NCBI GenBank assembly: GCA_033675545.1
Contig: JAWDGP010006611.1
Span: 184,001 to 248,000 of the forward strand
Source of the DNA: Elysia crispata
Taxonomy: Eukaryota > Mollusca > Gastropoda > Plakobranchidae
Direction: 5' to 3'
DNA length: 64,000 nt
Shown here: positions 32,101-45,749 of the stretch, piece by piece
Layout: each line of letters starts with the position of its first letter
Numbering within the stretch: the first letter of the stretch is position 1
Translations under genes and position numbers: made by a program
The notes under the pieces: model-generated
Told to the model about the DNA's origin: nothing
What the model saw: the letters and a program-made list of their open reading frames with translations, nothing else
The model's database searches: none

Positions 32101-33252
32101 CAACATAGCTTCGAGCTGAGTTCATTGCTTTCCCTTGAAATCCATTTGTTTCCCATATAAACATCAAAACAGACTGACTGAAATCTTTGATAAGAAAGAT
32201 TTGAGTTTCATCTCTAAACTGTCTTTGGTGATCTGAGTACCACAGTGAAGACAGTAAATGAAGATCAGGATATGCCAAATACAAAATATTTTGCATCTTT
32301 TTTTTTACAGTGAAATGTAAGGTATTCCTATGGTAATTATAAAGTACTTTTCGAAGTAAAAAAATTACCAATTAGGGTACAAATTCTATGATCAATACAA
32401 ATATTTCATGTTTAGGAATAGGTTACATTGCAATGTTCAAATATGGCTGGGATTTTTATCCAAATGTGTTTTGTTTTAAGACAAAGTAAAAGTTATTCAA
32501 GTTGTTAATGGTAAAAACCTGATTTATTAACAAGTCTTTAGTGAGCTACAAACATCATGATAAAGTTTCTCTTCAGAACATTTCTTTGCAATCAGCTTGA
32601 ACAGTGAAAAGTAGTTTTATACTCACAGGAACTATAAAATGGATCAAAGTTCATCATGAGACTCCACAACAATGTGCAGTTTAATGTCTATTTCAGAAAA
32701 TAAATTTCTTAACTTACAATGCCAATCAATGCCACATATCCTACCTCAAAAGGCGTGAGCATTGCCAGAACATGCACTCCATTTTCCCATACCATCTGCC
32801 AGAAATCTTGAGCTGTATTCTCTAGAGGAGCTTGTGTAGCTATGAACACCCAACGATTTTCATTTGCAGTAAGCTGAGGAAAGCAAGGGCATTGTCCATA
32901 CTACAAAAAATTGCATAAAGTTTGAGCAAAAGAGAGAAACAAATTTGTTTATTTTACTAACAGCACTCTGTGTATATTTGCCATCCAATTTTTTGCATTA
33001 AAGTAGCTTCATGAATAAACACAAAATGCTGCTATTGCCTGGCAATGCAAAGTTATTCAAATTTTTGACTTGCAGGATCCAAAATTAAATAGTTGTCCAA
33101 TTTAGTGTTACAATCAAGTCAAAGTTTTAAGCACCTAACTTTTTTTATTGCATTAATTTTACAATATTAGATTTTCTGAACGAATTTCAGAGTTGCATTT
33201 GTCTTTTTCAGATCTCTGACAATTAAATAAAAAAAAAACAACTAGATAAATT

Positions 33253-33298
<46 letters not shown>

Positions 33299-34348
33299 TA
33301 TAATTTTCAATATATATTATATACTTAAAATTAGCAGAAAACTGAGTTTACTATACATTAAATAATTTAAAAAAAATACATACAGGTCATAAAAAACTTT
33401 AAGGAGCCATAAAGGATTAATTGCACAATAGTAATAAATCAGCTGTAGAACAGCAATAAGGTAACTTACATAATAAAGCACAGATTTTATTTTTAGAACT
33501 CTGGCCATTGACTGACTTTGGGACAGCTTTCGCGACATTTTGAAGTACATTAACAACATATAGAGGCTCTGTGTTTTCTTGGTTACTTCTGTACAATTCT
33601 GAGCACTACATGGATGCCCAATTTGTTGTATTTTCCAGACTTTTAGTGCATATTTCAAGTAATGGATTGAAGACTGATACCTACAAACTACCTGACTTTT
33701 CTTCCCTACTCATTTTATGAGATCTTACCCGCCAGCTTTTTTTACACGCGTGTTCTGATTGATTAAGCGAGGGGTCAGGCCAGACACATTTATCCGCCAT
33801 AATTATCAATATCTTGTACACATGGGACATAAAAATTTGCTTGCAATCTGCCCCTTAGAAGTCTTAGCAACAGGTAAACCCAGCAGGTGCTGACTGACAA
33901 CTGATGCCGGGTGCATCCCAATCGGGGACAGTAAAGTGGGTCGGGAAAGGAGGCGTACCTCTATCTGGCGACTAGGGATCAAATTTTATGGTGCCTGTTG
34001 ACCAATTACTTCTACACAGTGAAAGGGAGAGGTAGGGTATGCTTATTTGAAGAATAACAACAGCTATGTTAGGCACATGATCGAAATTTTAGATCGGCGA
34101 ATGTGAGGAAAGTCTAGCAAATTTCTTAAGAGATAAACATTTTCTTTCTCTAACTGAGCAACGATTGTGAATACATGTTATAACTTCGAACTAGTTTGAT
34201 TAAAAGGTGGACATAACAAATGGGAAAAAAAAGAGAATCAGAAGGGAAAAATTGATGATTTTGAAGGATCCATGTTTTACTGTATATATTTTATACATAC
34301 ATATAATGAAGAGACTTTCAAGTGAGATCGCCCACAACTATAAATATA

Positions 34349-34387
<39 letters not shown>

Positions 34388-37300
34388 TAGAGAACTGACT
34401 TAACAGTAAAACAAATTTTAAAAAATAAATAAATAAATAAAAAAGGTCATAAAAGCACTGTATGGGGCCATATTGTCGAATGCTAGGGGATTTCAATGTG
34501 CTCATTTATTGAGCTTACAGGGTTCATTTAAAGTTGAAAGAATAGGAATAAGGTTCTATTAAGATTAAAGAAAAATAAGATAAACAAATCTTATTTAACA
34601 TTTGGTTTACTTAGACTAGTCTGATTTCTGACACTAACTTATGGGAAGCAAAAAAAAAAATTAATTTCCAATTTAGATCTTTAAATGTAAATTAGAGGGG
34701 TATTTTCAAAATAATACACACATAAAAAATTGATAGGACTTAAATAAGAGAATGGCTTCACATTCTTACCTTGAGGTTTGAAGCATTGATGTAACCATCT
34801 GGATTGTCTTTACGAGGTGTGAGTTTCACCCTTGTTACATCATACGGCAAAACATCTTTGAATCTATTTCTAGCTGAATTGTGTGATGACTTTGCAACAC
34901 TACACTCCAAAGTGCTTGACTTCCGAGGAATTTTCTCAAACTCTGCATACACTTGTCCCTCAGATATTTTGCTCTCTAACATCCTCCTCTGTGTAAAAAA
35001 AAAAAAAAAGAAATTAAAAATGAGGAGCTATTCATGATAGGCTTCTTTTTTTTAATTCTTCACTTTAAACTGAAATCAAAATGGTATTTGTTTCTTACAT
35101 TCTGTTTTTTTTTTTAAAGTTTGTGTAATAATGTTAATTTGCTCCGAAAAAAATGAATGAAGTCAAACTGAGAAATATTGTTTCCTTCTTCAAGATCTTT
35201 GGCATGTACAAACAGTTAAACTGGTATTCCTTGAATTTTTTTGGGACTATGATGTATTTGATAAAGCCGTTTTCGAACCTTCAGGGATAAAACTACTATT
35301 TAATAAAAGTACATAGATTTACAGCCCCACTTTGAGCTGCCATAACAAAACTCTTAGTTTATCGTTTCTTTACTGTGATGTTATAGCATTTAATATTTTA
35401 TTTCTATCATTGCTTTATTGTGACGTTATTGCATCTAATATTTCATTTACAACTTTTCTTTCTGAGTTTCCTTGACAAACACTGGGAAAAATTCTTTTGA
35501 AATAGTTATAACCATTCTACTACCAGTAACCTTGCCCATTCAGCTCTGCTATGCTATTCTTCTTCCCCTGCTATTTTGCCCACTCCCTATTATCCTAGCT
35601 CAGATCCTTTCCTTTTCCTCTTAATTCTATCTCCTGCTTCCTTTGCTTTTGAAGATGGATGAAACATCACTCGAAAATTTTAGTCAATTTACATTCCAAA
35701 GTTTTTCTGCAACTCTTGAGAGTTAAAGTGGCTAACTACATTTTTTTAATAGGTATACATTAATCTCTCCCACAGACATCCTTTAGATATTTGAATTTAT
35801 TTGTTATTCAATGATTTTTTAAAACTTTTTTTTTCCAGCAAAGCTTTTTTAAAGAGAGCATGGGTGAATAATGAGAAAGAGATTGCATGGATAAAGGAAT
35901 GTTATATCAATTGCAATAGTAAAAAACAAAAAGGACACACATACACAACTAATTTTGAAACTGAAATCTCACCCTGTCATCAGTAGGGGCTCGACTCTCA
36001 TCATTCATCAATGACAAGACAACAGATCTGGACAAAGTTAGACCATTCATAGCTGCCATCTTTAAAGGTCCTACGTTTAGACCTTCTGTCAAGCTCTGAA
36101 AGTTATTTTAAAAAGATAGAAACTTGAATTTCAAAGAATTAAAAACTATTTACCAAATAAGCTGGCAGGGCATTCTTTCACATACTTTTTAAGACCTTAC
36201 CCAAAAAAGTAGAAAATCTAGTAGAGTGAACTATTATAGCTGTGACTCAGCATCTTTATTTTTTTCCCACTATGTTGCTAATTGCATTGAATTCTAAAAG
36301 ATGTAATATTCCTCAATTTCTTTATCTGAAGAGCATAGCAAAGAGTGACCTCAGATCATATCATATGCAGTAAAACAACCCTCTTCCACATTCTTCACTT
36401 GATTCATCTTTCAATTTAGATTCTCAACTTGTCTATTCTATCAAAAGAAGAGATAGCTCATTCTCAGATCAGAAAAAAACAGTTGACATAGTAAGCAAAG
36501 CATGATGAAATGAGTCAATTGAAACACTCTAACCTTATCATGCTCAGAATCACTGTCTGAACTCATGGAGTAGTCCTTCAGGTTTGCCAGATTGTCACTT
36601 CCGCTTTCCTCCTTGTCTTGTTCACCATAGCTTTTGAAATTAACATTGTCATTGTCAGTAATCACTGTACTCATGACCTCAGATCTAAGCACAGATGTGC
36701 CCATGTCAGGGACAGAGCCTTCTTTAATAAAGCGTACCATCCCAGGTTTAGAGAGTGGCACCACTGTGTCCAAATTAAATGTTGCAGCCCGCTGTTTTTG
36801 TGTGATAGGCTCTCTTCTTGGGGGAGGAGGAACTGGAACATCACTGCTGGAACTAGAGCGTTTCACCTTGACTTTTACTGCTGATTCATTATTCTCTTGA
36901 TCTGATAAAATATCTCCACATACAATATCTGTGCCAGGTGGCTCTGTAATTTTCTTTTCCTTTGGATTATTATTGTGAGGAAGCTCGAAAGAGCTATCCT
37001 GATCAGATGGCTTTTGTGGATCTGTTGTAGCAGAGGCATCTAAATGCTGTGATCCAGGATATGGTGGAGGATCTCCCAGTTTATCCAAAACTTCTTCCAT
37101 CTCTTGACAATGGGTGTGACCATCATTGTGAGAATTTATCTCTTCATGAGATTCTGGATGAGAGGCACTTAAAGAATCCAATGGCTGTTCATTGACGACA
37201 TTTAGGGGCGCAGGACTGATAAATGGTGAGGCACCTCCGAGCTCTTTCAATCCTCTGAGAGAGGAGCGCTTTAATATTGGTCCTTCCTTACTAAGAGAAC

Positions 37301-39307
37301 CTGTGCGAACGATTTTCATTCTTCGGAAACTTTCTCTCAAAGTAGCCTCTTCCTTGATTTTTGACATAGGTGGTGCTTCATCTGGAGCAAACATTCTGAT
37401 TCGAATCTTTGGCTCATCTTTTTGTTGAGATGCTAATGCACTTTTGGGTCGTGCCTCTTCATCATCTGAGCTCTCATCAGACTCCTTGGCATGGAAAGTG
37501 GAATATGAATGTTCACTTGAGGTATCATCAGGATCATCACTGAGAACTTTGCTCAAAGATCCCTTCACAAGAGGAAGTTCATTAGTTTCACGCAGGGAAG
37601 AGCGTGCAGAAGAGTTGTGAGTGCTGGCATTGCTGGTTCGTCTTCCACCCTCAGAAGCAATAATATCTTTGGAAACTTCTGAAATCAGGTTTTCCTCCTC
37701 AGTATTTTCCCCACTCCTTGCCACTCCCTGATTATCAGGCAATGAGGCTGAAAGAGGAGCTGTTACGTTTTGTCTTATTGGATGAGACTGTGAGTTCTGT
37801 AATGCTTGCAACACAGATAAGTCATCAAGACTGTGCCCTATATTGGCTTGCGGCAGTACACTTTTGTGATCATCAAATTCACATTTCCCAGGTGGAAGCT
37901 GCTGCTGTTCGTGCGGAAGCTCCAGCCCTGCCTGAGCTTTCAGAGTTTGGGCTGGAGTAGCAGAAGTAACCACAGCAAGGTCAGGGGTGCTGGTGCTGGT
38001 GCGAGGGTAGGGCGGGGGTGGCCTGTATTGATTATAGGCTATGACTGTCTCCTGGGCTAAAAATTGGTTTCCAGGTACAGAAGATGAGCTTGAGGTGAAA
38101 GCATTTCCACTATTGTGAACAAGGGCTTCTCCTCCAGTGTGAAGATCTGGCGAGCTGTAGGTAGGGTGAACAAGATTGCTTCCAGGACCAAGCACACTTC
38201 CCACTCCTCCTCCTGCTCCACTAATGCTACCTGACCTCCCAACCTGGAAATGCCCATGATGTGGAAGGTCTTGGAAGATATTTGCATAAATGCTGTAGTT
38301 TTTAAGGGCATCTACATTGGCATAATTGCCATGTTCATCATCATGACTATGAGTATGGCCCATGCTGAAACTATTGCTTCTGAAGCTATGTGCATTATGT
38401 CGGATCTCAGGCTGGCTATAAGCAATGCCATCTGGATGAACATACACTTGTGCAGTTCCAAGATGTGATGGTGCAATTTCCTCAAAGTGTGGCTGTAGAT
38501 GTTGATGCTGTTGATGTTGGAGATGTTGATGAGATTGGTTAGGATGGTGTGGCTGTTGCTGCTGTTGCATCATCATGCGCTGTTGCATAACAACATCATA
38601 ATCAGGGCTTGGACGATATGCAGGTAGTAATGCTGCCCTGTTCACATACACTGGATCCCCAGTTCCATCTGGAGTAGGAGTCAGATTCTCAAGTCGCTAG
38701 GGATGGAAAACATGCAGATTATTATGTCAATACAAAAAGAAAAATTTCATGTATTTCAATCTTATTTAAAATTTGTGGGTAGGTAAAATGGTTAGAAAAA
38801 AATTTAAACCTTCTCTCTCTCAAGCAGATACCAGTAAGTAACTGAAAAGGCTGACAAAAATTTTGGTAAAGTACCTTTCACGAGGATATCTTTTGAATTT
38901 TCAATCCTCTAGTGTATAAGTCTTTATAACTAAACCATAGACAACATCATTAAAAGATGAATAGAAGTTACATAAGTATTGATCCATTTAATATTTTCAA
39001 TATTTTGTTGTTAAGATTATACTTTACTTGAAGCAACCTCAATGCCAGTCAGAGCCATGCAAATGTCTGACAATTTTGGTTGATTAAATTGTTCTGATGA
39101 GTTGAAACTTAGCATAGCAGACTGTAAAAATAGATATCTATAAGTTAACCATGTATAATGAATCATCATACACAACAACTTCCTAAAATGTATCATCTTT
39201 ACAATAAGGCCAGGTGTTACTTGTTTTTTAATTCATTTTTTTTTTGTTGTTGTTAGTTTCTTTATTTTCTTATTTTGCTTACAATATTTGTCAATTTGTA
39301 TAACAAG

Positions 39308-39343
<36 letters not shown>

Positions 39344-42300
39344 GTTTAAAGATATTGATGGGGAATATTGCATTGAAATAATATTTGGAGTTAAAAAGGG
39401 TAACAGTTTCAAGATTTCTCATTTTCTTCAATCAGCTTTAAAACAAAATACATAATATACTACCAATATTTCATGCATGTGCACTTGGGCTGTTATGAAT
39501 TTATATTTTTTTTTTAAATTGTTAAAAAGGTTAAGTTTTTTTTTTATTTATGAGAATATCTTTGCCCTTGTCTATCCTTATTAAAAATTCCAGATAACAC
39601 TGTTTAAAATATTGAATATAAAAGAAGTTTCACCTGATTGGCATAAACCAAAAAGCCCATCAACGACGAAATAAAGATATAAGCAAATTACCATGCCTTG
39701 TTGAGAGTAAATGCCATTGCCTCCATTATGAACATGGTGCTGGTGATCTACACCATCCATTATTCCCATTGCATGATGTTGCGGAGGATTTTGGTAGTGA
39801 TGTGAGGAAGTAGATGTTGGGGCAGCCAGCGGGCGGCCTGCAGATGGGTATTGTTGTTGAATCTGATAAGGTTGCTGCTTTGCCTCCGATGACTCAAGAC
39901 TTTGCAAAGAACTCTGATGAGAGCCATGAACAGGATCTGTGCAAATAGAGAAATAATAAGATAAAGAAGCATGACGCATGTGAGGTCAAAAGAAGAAAAA
40001 AAAATTAATTATAAAAAGTAAGTTTATAAAACAAAGGTCCCTAGGTCTATAGTTAACTATTCAAAAGGGTTGTGCAAGATACATTCAAAGAATAAACATA
40101 AGTAAAGTTAAGGAACTGGAATGTCTCAAATAAAGAAACATTAAATTAGCATAATATGGAAGACTGAAAGAACAAAATAAATGAATTTTAAAGTTGAATG
40201 AGTTATAGAACTCGCCTTGAGAATGCCTCTGTTCTTGAAGATGTGTTAAAGATGTTTGTGAATGAGCCTTTACAAGGAGAAAAGAAAAGAAAAAGAAAGA
40301 GATTAAAGCAAATAATACACAAATGCAAAAAAACTTTCTATTGATGTCTTATGATTGATTGAACATTAAAATGACAAAGAGCTATTATTACTAACATTGT
40401 CTCCTTGAAAGTATAATTTCAACGAAAACAAAGAATTGATCGTGAAAAATTAGCAAATAACATAAATTTTCAAGTTCAGTATCAGTAATGAACTGTTTCC
40501 ATTTCTTGCTTACCAGCTCCTGTGATGAATGGGATGAGTAGTCTGTTGGTGGAATGTACACTTGCTGAGCGTCCCTTGATTTGTGAAGATGTAGTAAATA
40601 AGACGTAAGATTGGACTTCATGCAAAGCAATTTTTACACAACTAAACTTACAAGTTTTACAGAAAATTTTTCCTTATAGATAGAAAAAAAAATATTTCAG
40701 TTAAATCTGAATATCAAAAGAAGTAAGAATACAAATCAAGGATTTATCAAGCTCTTAAATCTTAAAATATACATGGTTTTCACATGGAGAATGGTGTGTT
40801 CATATAAAGACTGGGAGAAAAAAGCTGAATCAATGACACACTAATATGCTACTACACTAACTCGACTTATGATGCAATGGCAAAAGTTTATCTGATTGTA
40901 TTCTCTCTCACTGCCATATATTTGTTTCTTGGAAATCATCACTGGATGAATCAAGAAAAAATTAATGAAATAAAAGTCAAAACATACATACATGTAAGGT
41001 ACTCCTTCATTTTCTTCGTTGAGACTTAAATCAGTCAAGCTGATACTGGATCAATTCATGCAGGAGAGACAAACAACACAAGGCAATATGAAGCATGCTG
41101 CACAACACAAATCTTTGACATTCTCTCCAAAATAACATTTAATTAAACTTCAAACAGCATTTCAATACATATTTGCAAGAGGTGGAAGTATAATAAATTA
41201 TGCTAGAGGATTTAGTTGATGCAGTATAAGCAATTGAACTGCTCAGCAGTACTCCAAAACTGGATATCTCTTTTTCATGATATGATCTTATACTATCTCC
41301 ATGGCAAGAGATATGTCGGTGAGTGTTTTGATGAGATTAAACTTTTATAGAAAAAAAATCTCAATTTGACCCATTGGATTACACGTTCATGGGATTTAAA
41401 TATCTGCTTATGAAATTATTGTAGATTCAGATACCCAGTTTCAGAAAACAGCTCATCAAAGACATACTGATGAATATTTTATACAAAAGTTAATTAACAT
41501 CATCAGTCTTACTTAAGTGAGTCCATATATTTTGGAAGGCAATTAAACATATAAGTTTGCATTTGTATTCTTTACGATATTTAAAAAAAGTACAACAAAA
41601 AAAAAACACTTAAACAAACATACAATATATACTGCATTATAGTGCCAAATTATAGTATGTTGGTTAAATGTTATATTTCGTCAATTGGAGAGGTTGGATA
41701 TATCTTTATAACCATATACATATATGTATACAATTTATTACACCTTTAAGACATTATGAAGTAGTTCTAAAAAGGGGCAGAATTTCTTCTATGACATTAA
41801 GGTAATTCCATATGGAGTTTGCATGCTAAAGGCTTCTAGTGTAATTCTCCTGCTTGCAGATCTCACTGGTGGTGAAAATCTTCATTTAACATTGATACAA
41901 ACAGCTGTGTTGCATAAGCAATCTATAGACACTGATGTAATGATTCAACCAGACATCTGATTTAAACAAAACTCTGTTAAACAACATATAGAAACTTGAA
42001 GCTATGAACTTATAGTCTCATAGATCAGTCCTCATTCCTTTGCTGTAAGATGGATTGTTCAAATTAATTTATCTGAGGTATGAAAGAGGAATTGCAGCCA
42101 CAATAACAACCAAAACAAATGGTGGACTAAGAAATGAAAAAAGAACCTGAGAAACATTAATAATATGTATCACCACTGTAAGAAACTATATAAATTTAAG
42201 CTTTCAGAACGAAATGCTAGAGAGGTACATTGGGAATATGCCTGAATATCATATCCTTATGGAATTTATGATTTGAAAAACATTGCAATATTTCAAATAC

Positions 42301-45300
42301 TACAATCATTGAATAGGGAAGTGTAAAATACAGGATGAGATATGTATTCCACAATATCATAAGGAAGAAGACAAACTAATGATACCGGTCACATACGAAA
42401 TCTTTTAATCAAAGACAAGAGGAAAGAGTAAATTATCATGGCTTAAACAATCAACAACAAGGTAATATTTGCTTCCAAATATGAAACAGAAAAATGCAAA
42501 TGTTTTTATAAATACCAATGGCCTGTATTTCTCCTGTACAGTTTACACAAAATTGTTTTGATTTTTACTACAAAGAAAAATTAATTGTTTCCCCAATCTG
42601 CGGTTCAATTTTAATCTCTCTTGATACAACTAACAATAAACTTTCTGTTAGTTTTTAGCCACCTATGAGCTTTATTAGCAAATATAAACTTTCTATATTC
42701 TTACATATACCATACCTCTACCCTCTTCCCAATCTTGTAAGAATGATGTTTATTTATTTTGCCTCAAAATGAACTACTCAAACTGCCAAAAAAGTGAATC
42801 TAAATAGTTCATATTCTTTGTGAGTCTTGTAAAGGGAATATTTAGAAAGGTAAAGAAAAATTTTGGCATTAACTTGCAGTCTCATTTCATGCATGCACAA
42901 ATGCTGACATCATGCCTAAAAGGAGACACAGGTCAAGGCCAACAAAATTTTCACAATATAAAGATTTGATATGTTGAGCAAAGTTCTTGAGGTTTAGTTC
43001 AAGCTGATAAATTTCGATCTGTTCTTCACATTAAATAAATACTTAGTAAACTTGATTCTTAATAAAATAAAAAAGAACAATAATGAATATGCTACAAGGT
43101 AATTACTGAAATAAAACAAAAAAGTACTGTTGTCATCTTGTAAACTAATACCCGATTCCAATGTGCTATTATACATCGTGTTCATTTTTTGTTTAAATCA
43201 TAAATTATGTTTGTAAAAAATTAAACAAAAGTTTATGCTTTCCTGCAATGTTTTTAAATTAAATTGAGGCTGCGGTAAATTAATGTAACCACATTTGATA
43301 AAATACTATGCAGGTATATTTTTTTCTTTCTTTTTCATATGAAGGCACCGCTGACATTTGCTTTCCACTTCTTTTTTAAATACAAATGATGGGCGACTTA
43401 TTACAACACCATACACAGAAAAAAATCTCTATACTATATTTGCCTAATCATAGACTGCACATTATTTAAAAGAGTTTAAGAAAATACTAAATATCACAAG
43501 CATACCATGCTAAGAAAAATGGTGAACAATTCTTTGCCTGAAGCAGAATGTAAGAAGAAAAGAGGAATCATAGAAGAAAGAAGCAAATTAAATAATTTTT
43601 AATAAAAAATTTTGACTTTTCAGTACACTGCAACATAAGCTGTGTATGCATTATGTGTAGCACAAAATGCCCATTTCATTAGTTCAAAAGCAATTTCCGT
43701 AGCATCTTCAAGGAACTCTTTTCACATTGTTGCAGATGACAAAGCTCACCTTAAATTTCCTTTACTTGACTTGTAAAATTTGCACTGAACTTGGGCTAAT
43801 CGTGACACATACTTGGCAGTATCTGAATCTTCCTACAAGGAAATGAAAATGTATATCAAACATTTCATATTTTTACGGAAAATGACTAAAGGTCAAAATT
43901 ACAGTAAAGAGGCCTAAGAAACAATACATATTACATGGCTCTCTTCAATCCCTTAATTCTCATGACTTGCTTATATTGACTTTACAGATTGAACGGGACA
44001 ATTTTAGAGAGCTCTAAAATTCTTGATAACCAAAAGAAAACTGTTCTACATTTATGAAAATCAAGCATCACAGAAATTGTAGTGTTCCATTTTCCATGTT
44101 CTCCACACATTCCAAATAAAGATGAATACGATTAGATGAACATAATTGACTCAAAATCGCCAATTACTTGAACTCATCCATGTTCGCATTCTGATTCTCT
44201 CTATTTCTTTGTTATTTCTACCTTTTTGTTGAACTAGTTCTAAGTTTTAACTCATTATCTTCCAACAACCAGTCCTCTAATACAGAAAGAAAATTGACAG
44301 ACCCTGACTTTAAAAAGTTTCTTTTTATCACATTCGCACATTTTAAATTTTGATTAAGTATCCAAAACAGCTGTTCTTATACTTGAAACAAACAGACCCT
44401 GCCTCTCCCTTTCACAGAGTAAAATGTTTGACAGACGCTGTTGCCTTTGATCCCTCTCCTGTCCCACCTAACTGTTGCCTAGTTCATTGCAATCAACATC
44501 AGATGTTTGTGAGCACCTGCTAGATTTGTCTGTCGCTATGACTTCAAAGCAACCATTTGGCTTGTCTCATATGTGCGCGAAATGAGCACTAATGACAGGT
44601 TAACCTTTCTGGGCCCACCCCTTGCTCAATCAATAAGTACATGGGTAAAAAGCTGGTGTGTATTACACAAAGATCACTTTATTGCTGGTTAGGACGCCAG
44701 ATAGCTCAGAAGGTAGAGTGTTGGATTGGCCCTGGGGAGCTTCTAGTTCAAGCCCTTATTGGATCGTCTGGTGGGATTAGGTCTAGCTTTGCCTTGACAG
44801 ACAGCCCTTGTCTGAGTTAAAGATTATTCTGTAACAAGCAATGGTTCATTGTATATTAACTACCACCTTAGACTGAACTTATGCCAAACTAGAAAGAAAT
44901 TTGTGACCACAATATTGGATCTAGAACCAAAAGTCTAGATCTAGATCAAGCATTAAGAGTTATAGATCCAATAAGCGCTTGAGTATAGAGACAAGTTTTT
45001 ACATAAAATCAGATGAGAACGACAGATCAGGTTGCTAAGAGGTATCTGTCTTCAATCCTTTGTTTTGAAGCACTAAAAGAAAGGCAAATACGGCAAATCA
45101 GGTATCTCTGTAAAGATTGAAATTGTATGGAGGTAATCAAGAAAACATAAAGCCTCTATTCACAGTAAAAGTAATTCAAAATGTTTGCAAAAGTTTTGCC
45201 AAACAACAATTCCACAATTAGAGTCTTAAAAATAGCATCTTGTCATTGTTATCTGTAATTTTTACCATCCACACTTTTTTGTCTTTTTTAAAAAAATGGA

Positions 45301-45718
45301 GATAAAACCAATGATACAGTATAGGATTTCAAAGTTTTTTGCAGTAAGATGTTAAATTAAAGAACAAACTAAAGCAAAGGGTTTATCCTTACCAACTGAA
45401 ATTGCACAGAGCTCTTTGAAGTATCAATCTCCAAATTTTTCTTGTTTTGAGTCACTTTTGCAATCTCTGCCCACCTGAAGCACATCAATTTTTTATTACC
45501 AGTCGTAACATCTCTTTTCAAACGTGAAACTAAGAAAAACCAATTGTTTATAGTAGTAATGTGCACCAATTTAAGCTTAGCAATAGAGATGTTTGGTTCA
45601 TGTCTTTGAGCAATAAAGATATCAAATAAGAAAAATTTACTCACGAACTTAGAGTTATTCAAACTAGTAAAGATTCATAATTCAAAATTAAAAAACATGT
45701 GTAAATATGTCCTAATTT

Positions 45719-45749
<31 letters not shown>

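Noticed and set aside
33317-33658. 113-codon minus-strand frame
   Set aside because: It lies within phosphatase intron 15 between two conserved exons and shows no similarity to any PTP segment.
36441-36533. Coding extension of phosphatase exon 13
   Set aside because: The open frame continues, but a GTTAGA donor at 36533 joins in phase to conserved exon 14; the extension is hydrophobic and unlike the family.
37718-38468. Several plus-strand frames opposite phosphatase exon 13
   Set aside because: Antisense shadows of the Gln/His/Ser-rich coding exon.
44691-44770. Functional tRNA gene
   Set aside because: A and B boxes are present but the acceptor and anticodon stems do not pair well, and a SINE-like tail follows.
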